From an uncultured Actinomycetes bacterium (GTDB lineage: Bacteria; Actinomycetota; Actinomycetes; Nanopelagicales; Nanopelagicaceae): a stretch of 35,728 nt of DNA. Positions 7,568 to 14,673 of this stretch are shown piece by piece. Each line of letters begins with the position of its first letter. Position 1 is the first letter of the stretch. Made by a program: the position numbers and the translations under genes. The notes under the pieces were generated by a model. It saw only the letters and a program-made list of their open reading frames with translations, did no database searches and had not been told where the DNA came from. The stretch is from NCBI GenBank assembly GCA_903892335.1, contig CAITID010000163.1, positions 1-35,728 of the forward strand. The letters run 5' to 3'.

Positions 7568-8008
7568 GGCTCTTTTAAAGATCCTTACCAAAATTAAATA
7601 CATCCGGCAGCCAAGGCAGAATCCAAATGCGCTGTTTAAGAAGGCGGCCACTAGTGCAAAGCTAGTTGCGATTGTGAAAACCGCATTTGCATCACTTAAC
7701 AAGCTGATTACGGCAACTAGTGCAAATAAAAATCCGACTAGTTGTGCAAATCTTGGAGGGCGTTGATCCTCTAGTGGAACTGGCCCACGAAGTTTTGGTT
7801 GCACAAGATTTCGATAAATAATTCCATACGGTGATTTCTTTAAACCGATAAATGCTGCAATACCAAATACAAGTAATTGAAAACCAATTACATAAATTGA
7901 TTGCGTAAGTAGGGCAATTGCTAATACAACTAATGTGATAGTTGCGGTAAATCTTGGGCCGCGAGCATCAATTGTTACTGGCGCTGGGTTATTTGAAGTT
8001 TGAGTCAT
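7565..8008 (-). CDS. DUF4395 membrane protein
   Basis: A 147-residue integral membrane protein of the DUF4395 family. Four hydrophobic segments are visible (about residues 20-37, 39-54, 88-103 and 115-133). The conserved C-terminal motif GFCLGCRMYL carries a CxxC pair inside or next to the last helix. DUF4395 genes are commonly found beside thioredoxin-like genes, as here, and are suspected partners in membrane thiol exchange; the function is unproven. The ATG at 8008 has a -10 box TAGAAT 7 nt upstream, so it has its own promoter despite lying 57 bp downstream of the thioredoxin gene. Confidence 0.82.
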   Translation of the reverse strand: MTQTSNNPAPVTIDARGPRFTATITLVVLAIALLTQSIYVIGFQLLVFGIAAFIGLKKSPYGIIYRNLVQPKLRGPVPLEDQRPPRFAQLVGFLFALVAVISLLSDANAVFTIATSFALVAAFLNSAFGFCLGCRMYLILVRIFKRA

Positions 8009-8015
8009 GATCGGG

Positions 8016-8021
8016 ATTCTA
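8016..8021 (-). promoter_or_regulatory. -10 box of the DUF4395 gene
   Basis: TAGAAT on the minus strand, 7 nt (CCCGATC) before the ATG at 8008. The spacing is one base longer than the commonest spacing in this window. Confidence 0.5.
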
Positions 8022-8065
8022 AACAGAAATTGAGATTAATACCTGCGAACAAATTGCAGAAGCAA

Positions 8066-8467
8066 TTACAGACGATTAATGGCTGCAATCACCTGATCGC
8101 GCTTAGGGGCACCGACCGCTCTGGCAATCTCATAGCCTTTGGCATCAATAAAGATAGTTGTGGGTGTGGATTTAATATTTAATTTGCGAACTAACTGCAG
8201 ATTTGATTCGGCATCAATTTCAACATACTTAACATCATCACGCTTTGCTACAACATCTGCGATTAAAACCTTAGCTGCCCTGCAGGCGGAGCAAAATGTG
8301 GTGGAGAATTGAACGAGTGTGGCTCGCTTACCAAAAGCGGTTCCGATCTCAGATTTAGTCAGTTGTAATCCTGGCCTGACTTTTACTCGCCCCTGCGTGG
8401 CTCTGATTCGAAAGCCAATGCCAGTTGCCAGGGCAAGCAACATAAGGAGTAGCAGCGGGGAATTCAT
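8066..8467 (-). CDS. Membrane-anchored thioredoxin-family protein
   Basis: A 133-residue thioredoxin-fold protein. A single N-terminal hydrophobic helix (residues 3-18) acts as anchor, followed by a linker and the active site FSTTFCSACRAAK with Cys59 and Cys62 (CSAC instead of the usual CGPC). The cis-proline region is STPTTIF. By position next to glnR and mshD it matches mycobacterial Rv0816c (thiX), which lies near Rv0818 glnR and Rv0819 mshD. It probably exchanges thiols with the DUF4395 membrane protein encoded downstream. It diverges from glnR, with only 21 bp between the two start codons. Confidence 0.85.
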   Translation of the reverse strand: MNSPLLLLMLLALATGIGFRIRATQGRVKVRPGLQLTKSEIGTAFGKRATLVQFSTTFCSACRAAKVLIADVVAKRDDVKYVEIDAESNLQLVRKLNIKSTPTTIFIDAKGYEIARAVGAPKRDQVIAAINRL

Positions 8468-8488
8468 AGGGGGTATTCTTGCATTCTT
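8468..8488. promoter_or_regulatory. Compact divergent promoter, thioredoxin gene / glnR
   Basis: Only 21 bp separate the two divergent start codons. TATTCT (8474-8479, plus strand) can serve as -10 for glnR and AAGAAT (8480-8475, minus strand) for the thioredoxin gene, so the boxes overlap almost completely. This is the layout of a symmetric bidirectional promoter. The distance to the glnR ATG is 9 nt, a little long. Confidence 0.45.
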
Positions 8489-9193
8489 ATGGCGAGAATT
8501 CTTCTTCTAACAAACACGATGGGCGCAAGCGCTGAGGTGTTACCTGCTCTTGCCTTATTGCAACATCAGGTAAAGATCTTGCCGGCCGAAGTATCAGTAT
8601 TGGTGGATGTGCCAGAGGTTGATTGTTTACTTGTAGATGCTCGTCGTGATCTACCAAATGCTAAATCCTTCACGAAATTAATATCAACAACTGGAGTTAG
8701 CTCACCAATTATTGTTATAACAACTGAGGGCGGACTGTCTGCAATTAATGCAGATTGGAATGTAGATGATGTAATTCTAGATACTGCAGGTCCGGCCGAA
8801 GTGGAAGCGCGAATTCGAATTGCACTTGGCAACTCTGCGGCACAACTACTCGCCACAAATCCAAACTCACAAGAGATTAGAAGTGGTGATGTAGTAATTG
8901 ATGAGCGCACCTACACCGCAAAATTAAAGGGCCGAGTATTGGATTTAACCTTTAAAGAGTTTGAATTACTTAAGTACTTAGCCCAGCACCCAGGACGAGT
9001 ATTTACCCGCTCGCAATTGCTGCAAGAGATCTGGGGCTATGACTACTTTGGTGGAACTAGAACGGTAGATGTTCATATTAGAAGGCTGCGCTCAAAGTTA
9101 GGCCCAGAGTTTGAAGCAATTATTGGCACCGTACGAAATGTTGGCTATCGCTTTGCCACATCAGATGACAACTCAACTGCAGATCTAAGTTAA
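8489..9193 (+). CDS. glnR: Nitrogen master regulator GlnR (orphan OmpR-type regulator)
   Basis: A 234-residue orphan response regulator that controls nitrogen assimilation genes in actinobacteria. The receiver-like domain keeps Asp50 and Arg52 in LLVDARRDLP, the residues that hold the GlnR dimer by charge pairing rather than phosphorylation. The usual acidic pair of a phosphorylatable receiver is absent (ARILLLTNTMG). The stretch DVILDTAGPAEVEARIRIALG and the winged-helix domain (LKGRVLDLTFKEFELLKYLA, GYDYFGGTRTVDVHIRRLR) match GlnR very closely. Following it directly with mshD, and being divergent from a thioredoxin gene, is the mycobacterial order too. The ATG at 8489 has no ribosome-binding site. 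Confidence 0.94.
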   Translation: MARILLLTNTMGASAEVLPALALLQHQVKILPAEVSVLVDVPEVDCLLVDARRDLPNAKSFTKLISTTGVSSPIIVITTEGGLSAINADWNVDDVILDTAGPAEVEARIRIALGNSAAQLLATNPNSQEIRSGDVVIDERTYTAKLKGRVLDLTFKEFELLKYLAQHPGRVFTRSQLLQEIWGYDYFGGTRTVDVHIRRLRSKLGPEFEAIIGTVRNVGYRFATSDDNSTADLS

Positions 9194-9199
9194 CAAACT

Positions 9200-10105
9200 T
9201 TGCAACACCTAAACTCATTATCCAAATACCAAATTGATGGCGTAATCGCACTCATTGACATTGCCACCGCCCAAGATGGCACACCACCAATTTCTGAACA
9301 CATAATCTTGCACCTGCGCCATGGTGGGGATAAATCTGATTCACACTTAATCATGGAGCAAGAAAATCAAGTAATTGCTTACGCCCATATTGATGCCACC
9401 GATTTAGTTGCCGGCCCAAGTGTTGAATTAGTAGTTCATCCTGATCATCGCCAGAGCGGTTTGGGTAAGGAGTTGTTAAGTAAATCTAAAGAAATTTGTG
9501 GAGTAAAGATGCGCCTTTGGGCCCATGGTGATTTATCAGCGGCCCAAAAATTGGCGCAAGAAAGTGGCTTTGAACGAATTAGAACGGTAATTCAAATGCG
9601 CAAATCATTGGCTGATCTAGAGCCACTTAAACATGATTTTGCGATTAGAATATTCTTGCCAGGAATTGATGATCAGGAGTGGCTAGTTTTAAATAACCAA
9701 GTATTTAAAGATCATCCAGAACAAGGCGGCTGGAGTATTAAAGATCTGCAAACCAGGTTAGCTGAGTCTTGGTTTGACCCAGCAGGATTCTTTGTGGCTA
9801 CTGAAAAAGAAAAATTAATTGGATTTACTTGGACCAAGATCCACGGTGGTCACTCACATAAACATAAGGATCAAGCAGAACAACATGATCATGACCCAAT
9901 CGGTGAAATCTATATAACCGCAGTTGCCAGATCGGGCACCGGCCTTGGCAAGGTGTTAACACAAACGGCGCTCACTTACTTAAAGCGCAATGGCTTAACT
10001 ACAGCAATGCTTTATGTGGACTCAGATAATGAAGTAGCAGTTAATCTTTATAAATCACTTGGCTTTGCGCAATCTAGCCAAGATGTGATGTATCGAGTTC
10101 GCTAA
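9200..10105 (+). CDS. mshD: Mycothiol synthase MshD (tandem GNAT)
   Basis: The last step of mycothiol synthesis: acetylation of Cys-GlcN-Ins by acetyl-CoA. The 301-residue protein has two GNAT domains. The first (about 1-140) includes VELVVHPDHRQSGLGKELL. The second (about 147-301) includes ITAVARSGTGLGKVLTQ, LYVDSDNEVAVNLY and LGF, the catalytic half in MshD. Between the two CoA-binding elements lies a His-rich loop (residues 215-231, with His215, 218, 220, 222, 229, 231), which is unusual. The start is TTG at 9200, seven bases after the glnR stop; the N-terminal sequence ITEHIILHL-like pattern agrees with other MshD proteins. It overlaps the convergent lyase gene by 4 bp. Confidence 0.9.
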   Translation: MQHLNSLSKYQIDGVIALIDIATAQDGTPPISEHIILHLRHGGDKSDSHLIMEQENQVIAYAHIDATDLVAGPSVELVVHPDHRQSGLGKELLSKSKEICGVKMRLWAHGDLSAAQKLAQESGFERIRTVIQMRKSLADLEPLKHDFAIRIFLPGIDDQEWLVLNNQVFKDHPEQGGWSIKDLQTRLAESWFDPAGFFVATEKEKLIGFTWTKIHGGHSHKHKDQAEQHDHDPIGEIYITAVARSGTGLGKVLTQTALTYLKRNGLTTAMLYVDSDNEVAVNLYKSLGFAQSSQDVMYRVR

Positions 10106-11013
10106 ATACTTACTGGTTTAACAACAGCGACCAACTCTGAATACGCCAGATCAATCTCTTTTGAAACCTGTGGGGTTAACTTATAGCCAACTGGCCCACG
10201 CTGATTCATATTTGTAAATACACCTTGCTTAAGGAGTAAATACTTCTCAATTGCCACATAGGCATCTAGTGTGGTTTGAAATGAGATCAATTTAGAAAGT
10301 GGTGCGTGGATTGCATGTGCTAGATCAAGATTTTTCTCATTTAATGATTTCCATAGTGCAACTAGCGCCCATGGCACCTCAGCTCCAGGCATTGTTCCAA
10401 CCACACCTAGTGGATGAGTATCAAGTAGATCAATACCACCTTGACCTTCAAATACCTTGGCCCGATTTTGACTTATTTTATTTAGTTCTTGTAGCCGCTC
10501 TTTAACCGGCTTTGCCTCTGGTTTAAATTGCACTCGCTCATTTCCATAAGTATCAATTAATTCAACATAGGTACTGAGCTCTATTGGTTTACCTAAGTAA
10601 TTACTGGCATCTTGCACAATTACTGGAATTGATACCGCCTCAATTATCTTTACATAGTAATTTTTAACCTCATCCGCTGTTGCAGCAAAAGCACTTGGTG
10701 GAGTTGCCATCAGTGCTGATGCACCATCTGATTGCGCATCCTTTGCTAACTTAACTGCAATTGCCGAACTTTCAGCGCCAACACTTACAACAAGTGGCAC
10801 TCTGCAATTTAAAAACTTAACCGCCGCCTTCCACTGCTCACGACGTTCTGCAGCACTAAAGCGCAACACCTCTGAAACCATGGCAAGTACTGCGCCATTG
10901 CTTCCACACTTGAGTAGCCACTCAATCTCTTTCTCAAATACCGCAAAGTCAATCTCATCATTATTATCAATTGGAGTCGATAAAACATTAAATACGCCGC
11001 TAAGTTTTTGCAC
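10102..11013 (-). CDS. DapA/NanA-family lyase, non-canonical active site
   Basis: A 303-residue TIM-barrel protein of the dihydrodipicolinate synthase / N-acetylneuraminate lyase superfamily. The Schiff-base lysine is expected at Lys164 (VQFKPEAK). Two features differ from true DapA: the TTGE-type motif near residue 44 is replaced by VLAMVSEVLRFSAAER, and the YNVP segment that carries the catalytic Tyr reads VQDASNY (residues 133-139). It is therefore unlikely to make dihydrodipicolinate. A 2-keto-3-deoxy sugar-acid aldolase or dehydratase fits better with the neighbouring epimerase and sugar kinase. The GTG at 11013 has a -10-like AAGACT (11020-11025) 6 nt upstream and so may be leaderless. 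It converges on mshD. Confidence 0.75.
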   Translation of the reverse strand: MQKLSGVFNVLSTPIDNNDEIDFAVFEKEIEWLLKCGSNGAVLAMVSEVLRFSAAERREQWKAAVKFLNCRVPLVVSVGAESSAIAVKLAKDAQSDGASALMATPPSAFAATADEVKNYYVKIIEAVSIPVIVQDASNYLGKPIELSTYVELIDTYGNERVQFKPEAKPVKERLQELNKISQNRAKVFEGQGGIDLLDTHPLGVVGTMPGAEVPWALVALWKSLNEKNLDLAHAIHAPLSKLISFQTTLDAYVAIEKYLLLKQGVFTNMNQRGPVGYKLTPQVSKEIDLAYSELVAVVKPVSI

Positions 11014-11083
11014 AGCCCTAGTCTTTCCACATCAAAGGCAAAATGCAATTTTCAACTCAAACAATGTAAGTATTTTTCGACCG

Positions 11084-11160
11084 CTACCCATGTAGCTCAA
11101 TGGATAGAGCAATTCCCTAACGAAGAACGAGGTAATAATACGCCAATTAGGAATTACTTT
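11084..11160 (+). pseudogene. Truncated tRNA-like sequence (tRNA-Arg 5' half)
   Basis: Bases 11092-11111 read GTAGCTCAATGGATAGAGCA, the exact D-arm region of many bacterial tRNA-Arg genes, with the stem GCTC/GAGC and a normal D-loop. Downstream there is no T-loop (GTTCRANNC), no matching acceptor strand and only a partly paired anticodon-like arm (loop CTAACGA). Instead AATTCCCTAA (11111-11120) and TTAGGAATT (11147-11155) form an inverted repeat. It is best read as a degenerate tRNA remnant in the 150-bp gap between the lyase and epimerase genes. Chance resemblance is possible but unlikely for 20 matching bases. Confidence 0.45.
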
Positions 11161-11163
11161 AAG

Positions 11164-11931
11164 TTAATAATCCTCTTCAAAGGTGATTAGCATTTCAATG
11201 TAGGTATCTCCAACAATTCCTAGGTTTTGGCAATCAGGTGGCGCCGTTACTGGCTCCACACAAATACCATCCTCGTGCTCGGTGTAAACAGTCCAGTAAG
11301 GTGAATCAGATTCAATTGTTACACGCGCAGCCCCTGGCCAAATTATTTCAGTCAAACCAATTACATCTTTAAATGTGTCATCCCAAGGTTGCCCAGTTGG
11401 CTGAATTAACTCACCGGTTGGCAAATAATCAGCTCCACGTTTAAACATCTTCTGCGCAGCAAATGAAATTTCAGCCGAATCTCCACGACCAATATCGCGA
11501 GCAAACCATGGATGAAAGCCAAGTGAGAATGGAAGATCGCAATCTCCTGCTTCATAATCTAGTGACCAACGAATTGCATCATCTAAAATTTCAATTTGTT
11601 GTGTAACAGAGGCGCCGTCATAAGGTGCTGGAAACTCTAGTAACTGTCGTCCTTCACCTAAATCCTCCCAAGAGGAGAAAAATCCATAACCATGAATTGC
11701 ATGTGGTGGATCAAAAGTGGTTGGTAGTTGAACCTTGTTGCCAGATTTATCTTTAACAATGCCATTTTTAATTCGCCCCGCCCATGGCGCCATCGCATAC
11801 CAACCCCAACCACGAGGATCACCGGCAAAGGGGACTGCAAATTGCATATCTCGCCACTGCACAGATGCCAGGCGTGCACCTTGATCTAAATCAATCCCAA
11901 TTGATATTTGATCGCCATCAATGTTAAGCAT
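11164..11931 (-). CDS. Aldose 1-epimerase family protein
   Basis: A 255-residue galactose-mutarotase-like protein that would interconvert alpha and beta anomers of a hexose. Visible are WYAMAPWAGRIKNG near residue 45 (the NP.GR-type substrate loop), HAIHGYGF with the catalytic His, and GFHPWF with the second His. The C-terminal VYTEHEDGICVEPVT carries the expected catalytic Glu. It is somewhat shorter than GalM (about 340) and resembles the shorter bacterial epimerase subgroup. Its ATG lies within the end of the PfkB kinase gene (8-bp overlap ATGCTTAA). With the kinase it likely prepares a sugar for phosphorylation. Confidence 0.85.
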   Translation of the reverse strand: MLNIDGDQISIGIDLDQGARLASVQWRDMQFAVPFAGDPRGWGWYAMAPWAGRIKNGIVKDKSGNKVQLPTTFDPPHAIHGYGFFSSWEDLGEGRQLLEFPAPYDGASVTQQIEILDDAIRWSLDYEAGDCDLPFSLGFHPWFARDIGRGDSAEISFAAQKMFKRGADYLPTGELIQPTGQPWDDTFKDVIGLTEIIWPGAARVTIESDSPYWTVYTEHEDGICVEPVTAPPDCQNLGIVGDTYIEMLITFEEDY

Positions 11932-12838
11932 TAATCAACTCCAATTTAGATGGTGGCTTGGCGCCGCTGCGCGAGCAGGTAATCGCTGCAGCTTTAGCTG
12001 CGCGATCTAGTGTTGCCTTCAAATTATCACCATTTAAATTTGCTAATCCCTTTTCAATTATTGCCTCAACTAATACTGCACCTACTGTGTCTCCTGCGCC
12101 AACAGTATCGACAACATCAACTTTTACCGCACCAACTTCAACTTTGCCTTCACTAGTAAACCCAGTAATTCCATTTCCACCAAATGTGACGACAACTAGT
12201 GCAACCCCATCTAATAGCCAGCGATTTACAATTGAATCTATTGCCTGATCTGGATACAACCAATTTAAATCATCATCTGAAACCTTAACCGCAGATGAGA
12301 TCGCTACCCATTTTTCAACCGCTGCCACATATAGATCCCGATTATCCATAACCGCTGGCCTGATATTTGGATCAAATACAACTGGTGCAACCTCTGCCAC
12401 CTTTGATGCCCATTCATGCAAAACAGATGCTGCAGGCTCAATTGCAGTTACCAAAGTTCCAATGTGAAGTAGCGCAGGCTTTAACTCAAATGGATCAGGT
12501 AGCCATGAATGCGCGAAATCAAAAGTGGCTGTTTCATCAATTACAAACTCATATGTTGCACCGCCTGCAGGAGATAGTGAAACAATGGCTAAACATGTTG
12601 GCTTGTCAGAAAACTTAACATAATCCAGTAACACACCATCTTGCTGTAATTCTTTAAGTGCCATCTGGCCATATTGATCTGATGAGATGCCATCAATAAA
12701 TTGTGTTGTGATTCCTAATTTAGCTAGCGCCTTTGCTGTATTTGCCGGCCCACCACCAACAATTACTTTGCGCTCGGCGCCCTCTGGAATTAGATCTATT
12801 AATACCTCACCACAAACCCAAACCTGCCCAGTGATCAA
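11924..12838 (-). CDS. PfkB-family carbohydrate kinase, probable fructokinase
   Basis: A 304-residue ribokinase-fold kinase. The N-terminus GEVLIDLIPEG and VGGGPANTAKALAKLG (residues 28-42) are PfkB signature 1. DTVGAGDTVGAVLVEA (244-259) is signature 2 with the catalytic base Asp250. The GGATYEFVIDETAT segment is typical of fructokinases, so phosphorylation of fructose or a similar hexose is likely; a keto-deoxy-gluconate kinase role is the main alternative given the neighbouring lyase. The start is TTG at 12838, overlapping the stop of the upstream gene (TTGA), with AAGGG about 9 nt before it. This coupling and the epimerase overlap indicate a three-gene operon. Confidence 0.88.
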   Translation of the reverse strand: MITGQVWVCGEVLIDLIPEGAERKVIVGGGPANTAKALAKLGITTQFIDGISSDQYGQMALKELQQDGVLLDYVKFSDKPTCLAIVSLSPAGGATYEFVIDETATFDFAHSWLPDPFELKPALLHIGTLVTAIEPAASVLHEWASKVAEVAPVVFDPNIRPAVMDNRDLYVAAVEKWVAISSAVKVSDDDLNWLYPDQAIDSIVNRWLLDGVALVVVTFGGNGITGFTSEGKVEVGAVKVDVVDTVGAGDTVGAVLVEAIIEKGLANLNGDNLKATLDRAAKAAAITCSRSGAKPPSKLELINA

Positions 12839-13320
12839 AGAACTTCACCCTTGCGTGCTAGAAATTCAGTCAGAATCTCAACACCTAATAAATGATCTTC
12901 CACCTGTGGAAGTCCAGAGACTAAAAGTATTCCCTTAAATCCTTCATCCTTAACAATTAATGGCAAGCCTCCACCATGAATTGCATGAGTCTCATCCTCA
13001 ACATTATTTTCTTTATGCCAGTCAATGCCTTGCTCTTCAGCCAAAACTCTTTCATAAATAGTTGCATGGTGTTTTAAATTAACCACCCTTGCCTTGCGGG
13101 CAATCCACCAATCATGTTCAGTTTTTGCGCCATCTAATGCGGCGTGAAAGATTGTCCAATCACCGATGCGCACCTCAAATGAAACTGGAAGTGCTCGCTC
13201 ACGTCCTATAGAAACAGCAATTAAACCAATCTCAATTGCATCATTATTTGTAAGCGAAGGCAGTACTAACGCCTCTTCCTCTTTTAATAAGCCAAAACTT
13301 GAGAAGCCACCTGTGGTCAT
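12835..13320 (-). CDS. UPF0303 (HbpS/GlcG-like) family protein
   Basis: A 161-residue protein of the UPF0303 family, related to the HbpS/GlcG heme-binding fold. Characteristic segments are FHAALDGAKTEHDWWIARKARVV around residues 58-80, then HHATIYERVL, HAIHGGGLPLIV and GILLVSGLPQVEDH. The biochemical function is not established; members are often near sugar or redox genes. It is first in the operon UPF0303-PfkB-epimerase. The ATG at 13320 has a -10 box TAAAGT 7 nt upstream (13328-13333), so the operon appears to have its own leaderless promoter although apbE ends only 18 bp upstream. Confidence 0.82.
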   Translation of the reverse strand: MTTGGFSSFGLLKEEEALVLPSLTNNDAIEIGLIAVSIGRERALPVSFEVRIGDWTIFHAALDGAKTEHDWWIARKARVVNLKHHATIYERVLAEEQGIDWHKENNVEDETHAIHGGGLPLIVKDEGFKGILLVSGLPQVEDHLLGVEILTEFLARKGEVL

Positions 13321-13327
13321 AAGATGA

Positions 13328-13333
13328 ACTTTA
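13328..13333 (-). promoter_or_regulatory. -10 box of the UPF0303-kinase-epimerase operon
   Basis: TAAAGT on the minus strand, 7 nt (TCATCTT) before the ATG at 13320. Confidence 0.45.
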
Positions 13334-13338
13334 CTGGC

Positions 13339-14124
13339 TTATAAAGTGAGGGCCGATATCGCAGGTCCAGCAATACTCCAGGAAGTATCGCTGTGGCGAT
13401 CAATTACAAATGCCCAGTAATGCGCAAATTCTTCCTTTTCAAACCAAATAGCACCATCTTTACCCGCCACCACAAGCGCTGTTGCTAGCGCCTCTGCCAT
13501 ACCACCATCTGGGCCAACCACAGTCGCACTAAGTGCACCGATTGCAATTAACCCAGTAAATGGATCTTTAATGTGTGAGCCTTTTTCACTTACTCCACTG
13601 GTTGCAATAGCGCCATCATGAAGCGGCACATCCTTAACCACCTCATCAAATTTTTCTGGATTTCGAATTTGAAGTGGCCATGGCCCGATAGCACCATCAT
13701 GTAATAATCCACCGCGCACTGAAATATCTCCAGCTGCATTTACTAAAGAGTTCTCAACGCCATGCTTTTTAAAAATCTGCCCACACTTATCTGCAGCCCA
13801 ACCCTTCACATATCCCGATGGATCAAAACCGCCTGCAACCTGCCAAGGATCAAATGCACCATCTGTTAAATCACGAGCAAGCAAACAGCTATCCCATACC
13901 TTTTTAACCAACGGATCAGCATCTGTAATTTCTAATCTGCCTGTGCGAAGTGCGCTTACTTGTGAATCATCTCGATAAGTTGAAAACAATCTATCTACCT
14001 GTAGTAAAAAACCTTCCGCATCCTTTGCGGCAAGAATCAATGTTTCTTCACTAACGACTTGTGATGAGAGCTCAATTAAAATTACTGTTCCCCAAGTTTG
14101 AACCTGATAGCTAAGTGAGCTCAA
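13339..14124 (-). CDS. apbE: FAD:protein FMN transferase
   Basis: A 261-residue ApbE family enzyme that attaches FMN from FAD to a Ser/Thr of target proteins. Typical segments are FSTYRDDSQVSAL near the N-terminus, FDPSGYVKGWAAD, NAAGDISVRGG (FAD/metal site) and AIATSGVSEKGSHIKDPFTG with the C-terminal ATALVVAGKDG. No signal peptide or lipobox is visible, so the enzyme may act inside the cell before or during export, or its N-terminus is missing. The start is TTG at 14124, three bases after the stop of the FMN_bind gene, which is its obvious substrate. Coupled synthesis of enzyme and substrate is therefore likely. Confidence 0.9.
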   Translation of the reverse strand: MSSLSYQVQTWGTVILIELSSQVVSEETLILAAKDAEGFLLQVDRLFSTYRDDSQVSALRTGRLEITDADPLVKKVWDSCLLARDLTDGAFDPWQVAGGFDPSGYVKGWAADKCGQIFKKHGVENSLVNAAGDISVRGGLLHDGAIGPWPLQIRNPEKFDEVVKDVPLHDGAIATSGVSEKGSHIKDPFTGLIAIGALSATVVGPDGGMAEALATALVVAGKDGAIWFEKEEFAHYWAFVIDRHSDTSWSIAGPAISALTL

Positions 14125-14127
14125 TGT

Positions 14128-14664
14128 TTATAAACCAGCTTTAGAAATCGCAGATTTTAATGACTCCCAATAAGCAATTGAGCTATAGGAAACACCTGAA
14201 ACAAATGCGAGTGAATTTGCACTCTTGGATTTAATTCCAGCAACAGTAATTTTCTGGCCTAAGACATAAGGATCTAAACGATCAAAAGCACGTTGGCCCC
14301 GGCTTACTGGTGACTGTTTTCCTTTAACTGCAGTTATAACTCCATCAACAAAAGTAACGCTAACGGTTACATCGCCCCAGTTACGACCACCCTCATTTGC
14401 ACCAAAAGTATCTCCCATGACTGTAACGGTGCCACTTGGCGCTTTAGTAGGCGCCGCAGTGGGCGCTACGGGCGTTGGCATTGGTGAAGTAGGTGTTTGC
14501 CCAGGTGCGGCAGTTTTTGTTGCCACAGGTGCGGCTGTCGGTGTTGGAGTTGTTGCTGCAGTAACACCACCTGAGTTATTGCCAAATTGTGGAGGAGTAA
14601 TCGCAAGGACACTACCTAAAGCGCCAACGGTGCCAGTAACAATTAATAAAGCACGTTTTTTCAT
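14128..14664 (-). CDS. Exported FMN-binding domain protein (ApbE substrate)
   Basis: A 178-residue protein with an N-terminal basic-hydrophobic signal or anchor (MKKRALLIVTGTVGALGSVL), a long Pro/Thr/Ala linker (about residues 35-77), and an FMN_bind domain (about 78-175). The flavin attachment motif is SGVSYS (156-161), in which the last residue, Ser161, takes the place of the commoner Thr; covalent FMN would be added there by ApbE. The linker suggests a tethered, extended carrier reaching across the cell wall. The ATG at 14664 has the strong ribosome-binding site AGAGGAGATA. It lies between the membrane reductase and ApbE genes, completing a flavin-based electron export module. Confidence 0.88.
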   Translation of the reverse strand: MKKRALLIVTGTVGALGSVLAITPPQFGNNSGGVTAATTPTPTAAPVATKTAAPGQTPTSPMPTPVAPTAAPTKAPSGTVTVMGDTFGANEGGRNWGDVTVSVTFVDGVITAVKGKQSPVSRGQRAFDRLDPYVLGQKITVAGIKSKSANSLAFVSGVSYSSIAYWESLKSAISKAGL

Positions 14665-14673
14665 TATCTCCTC

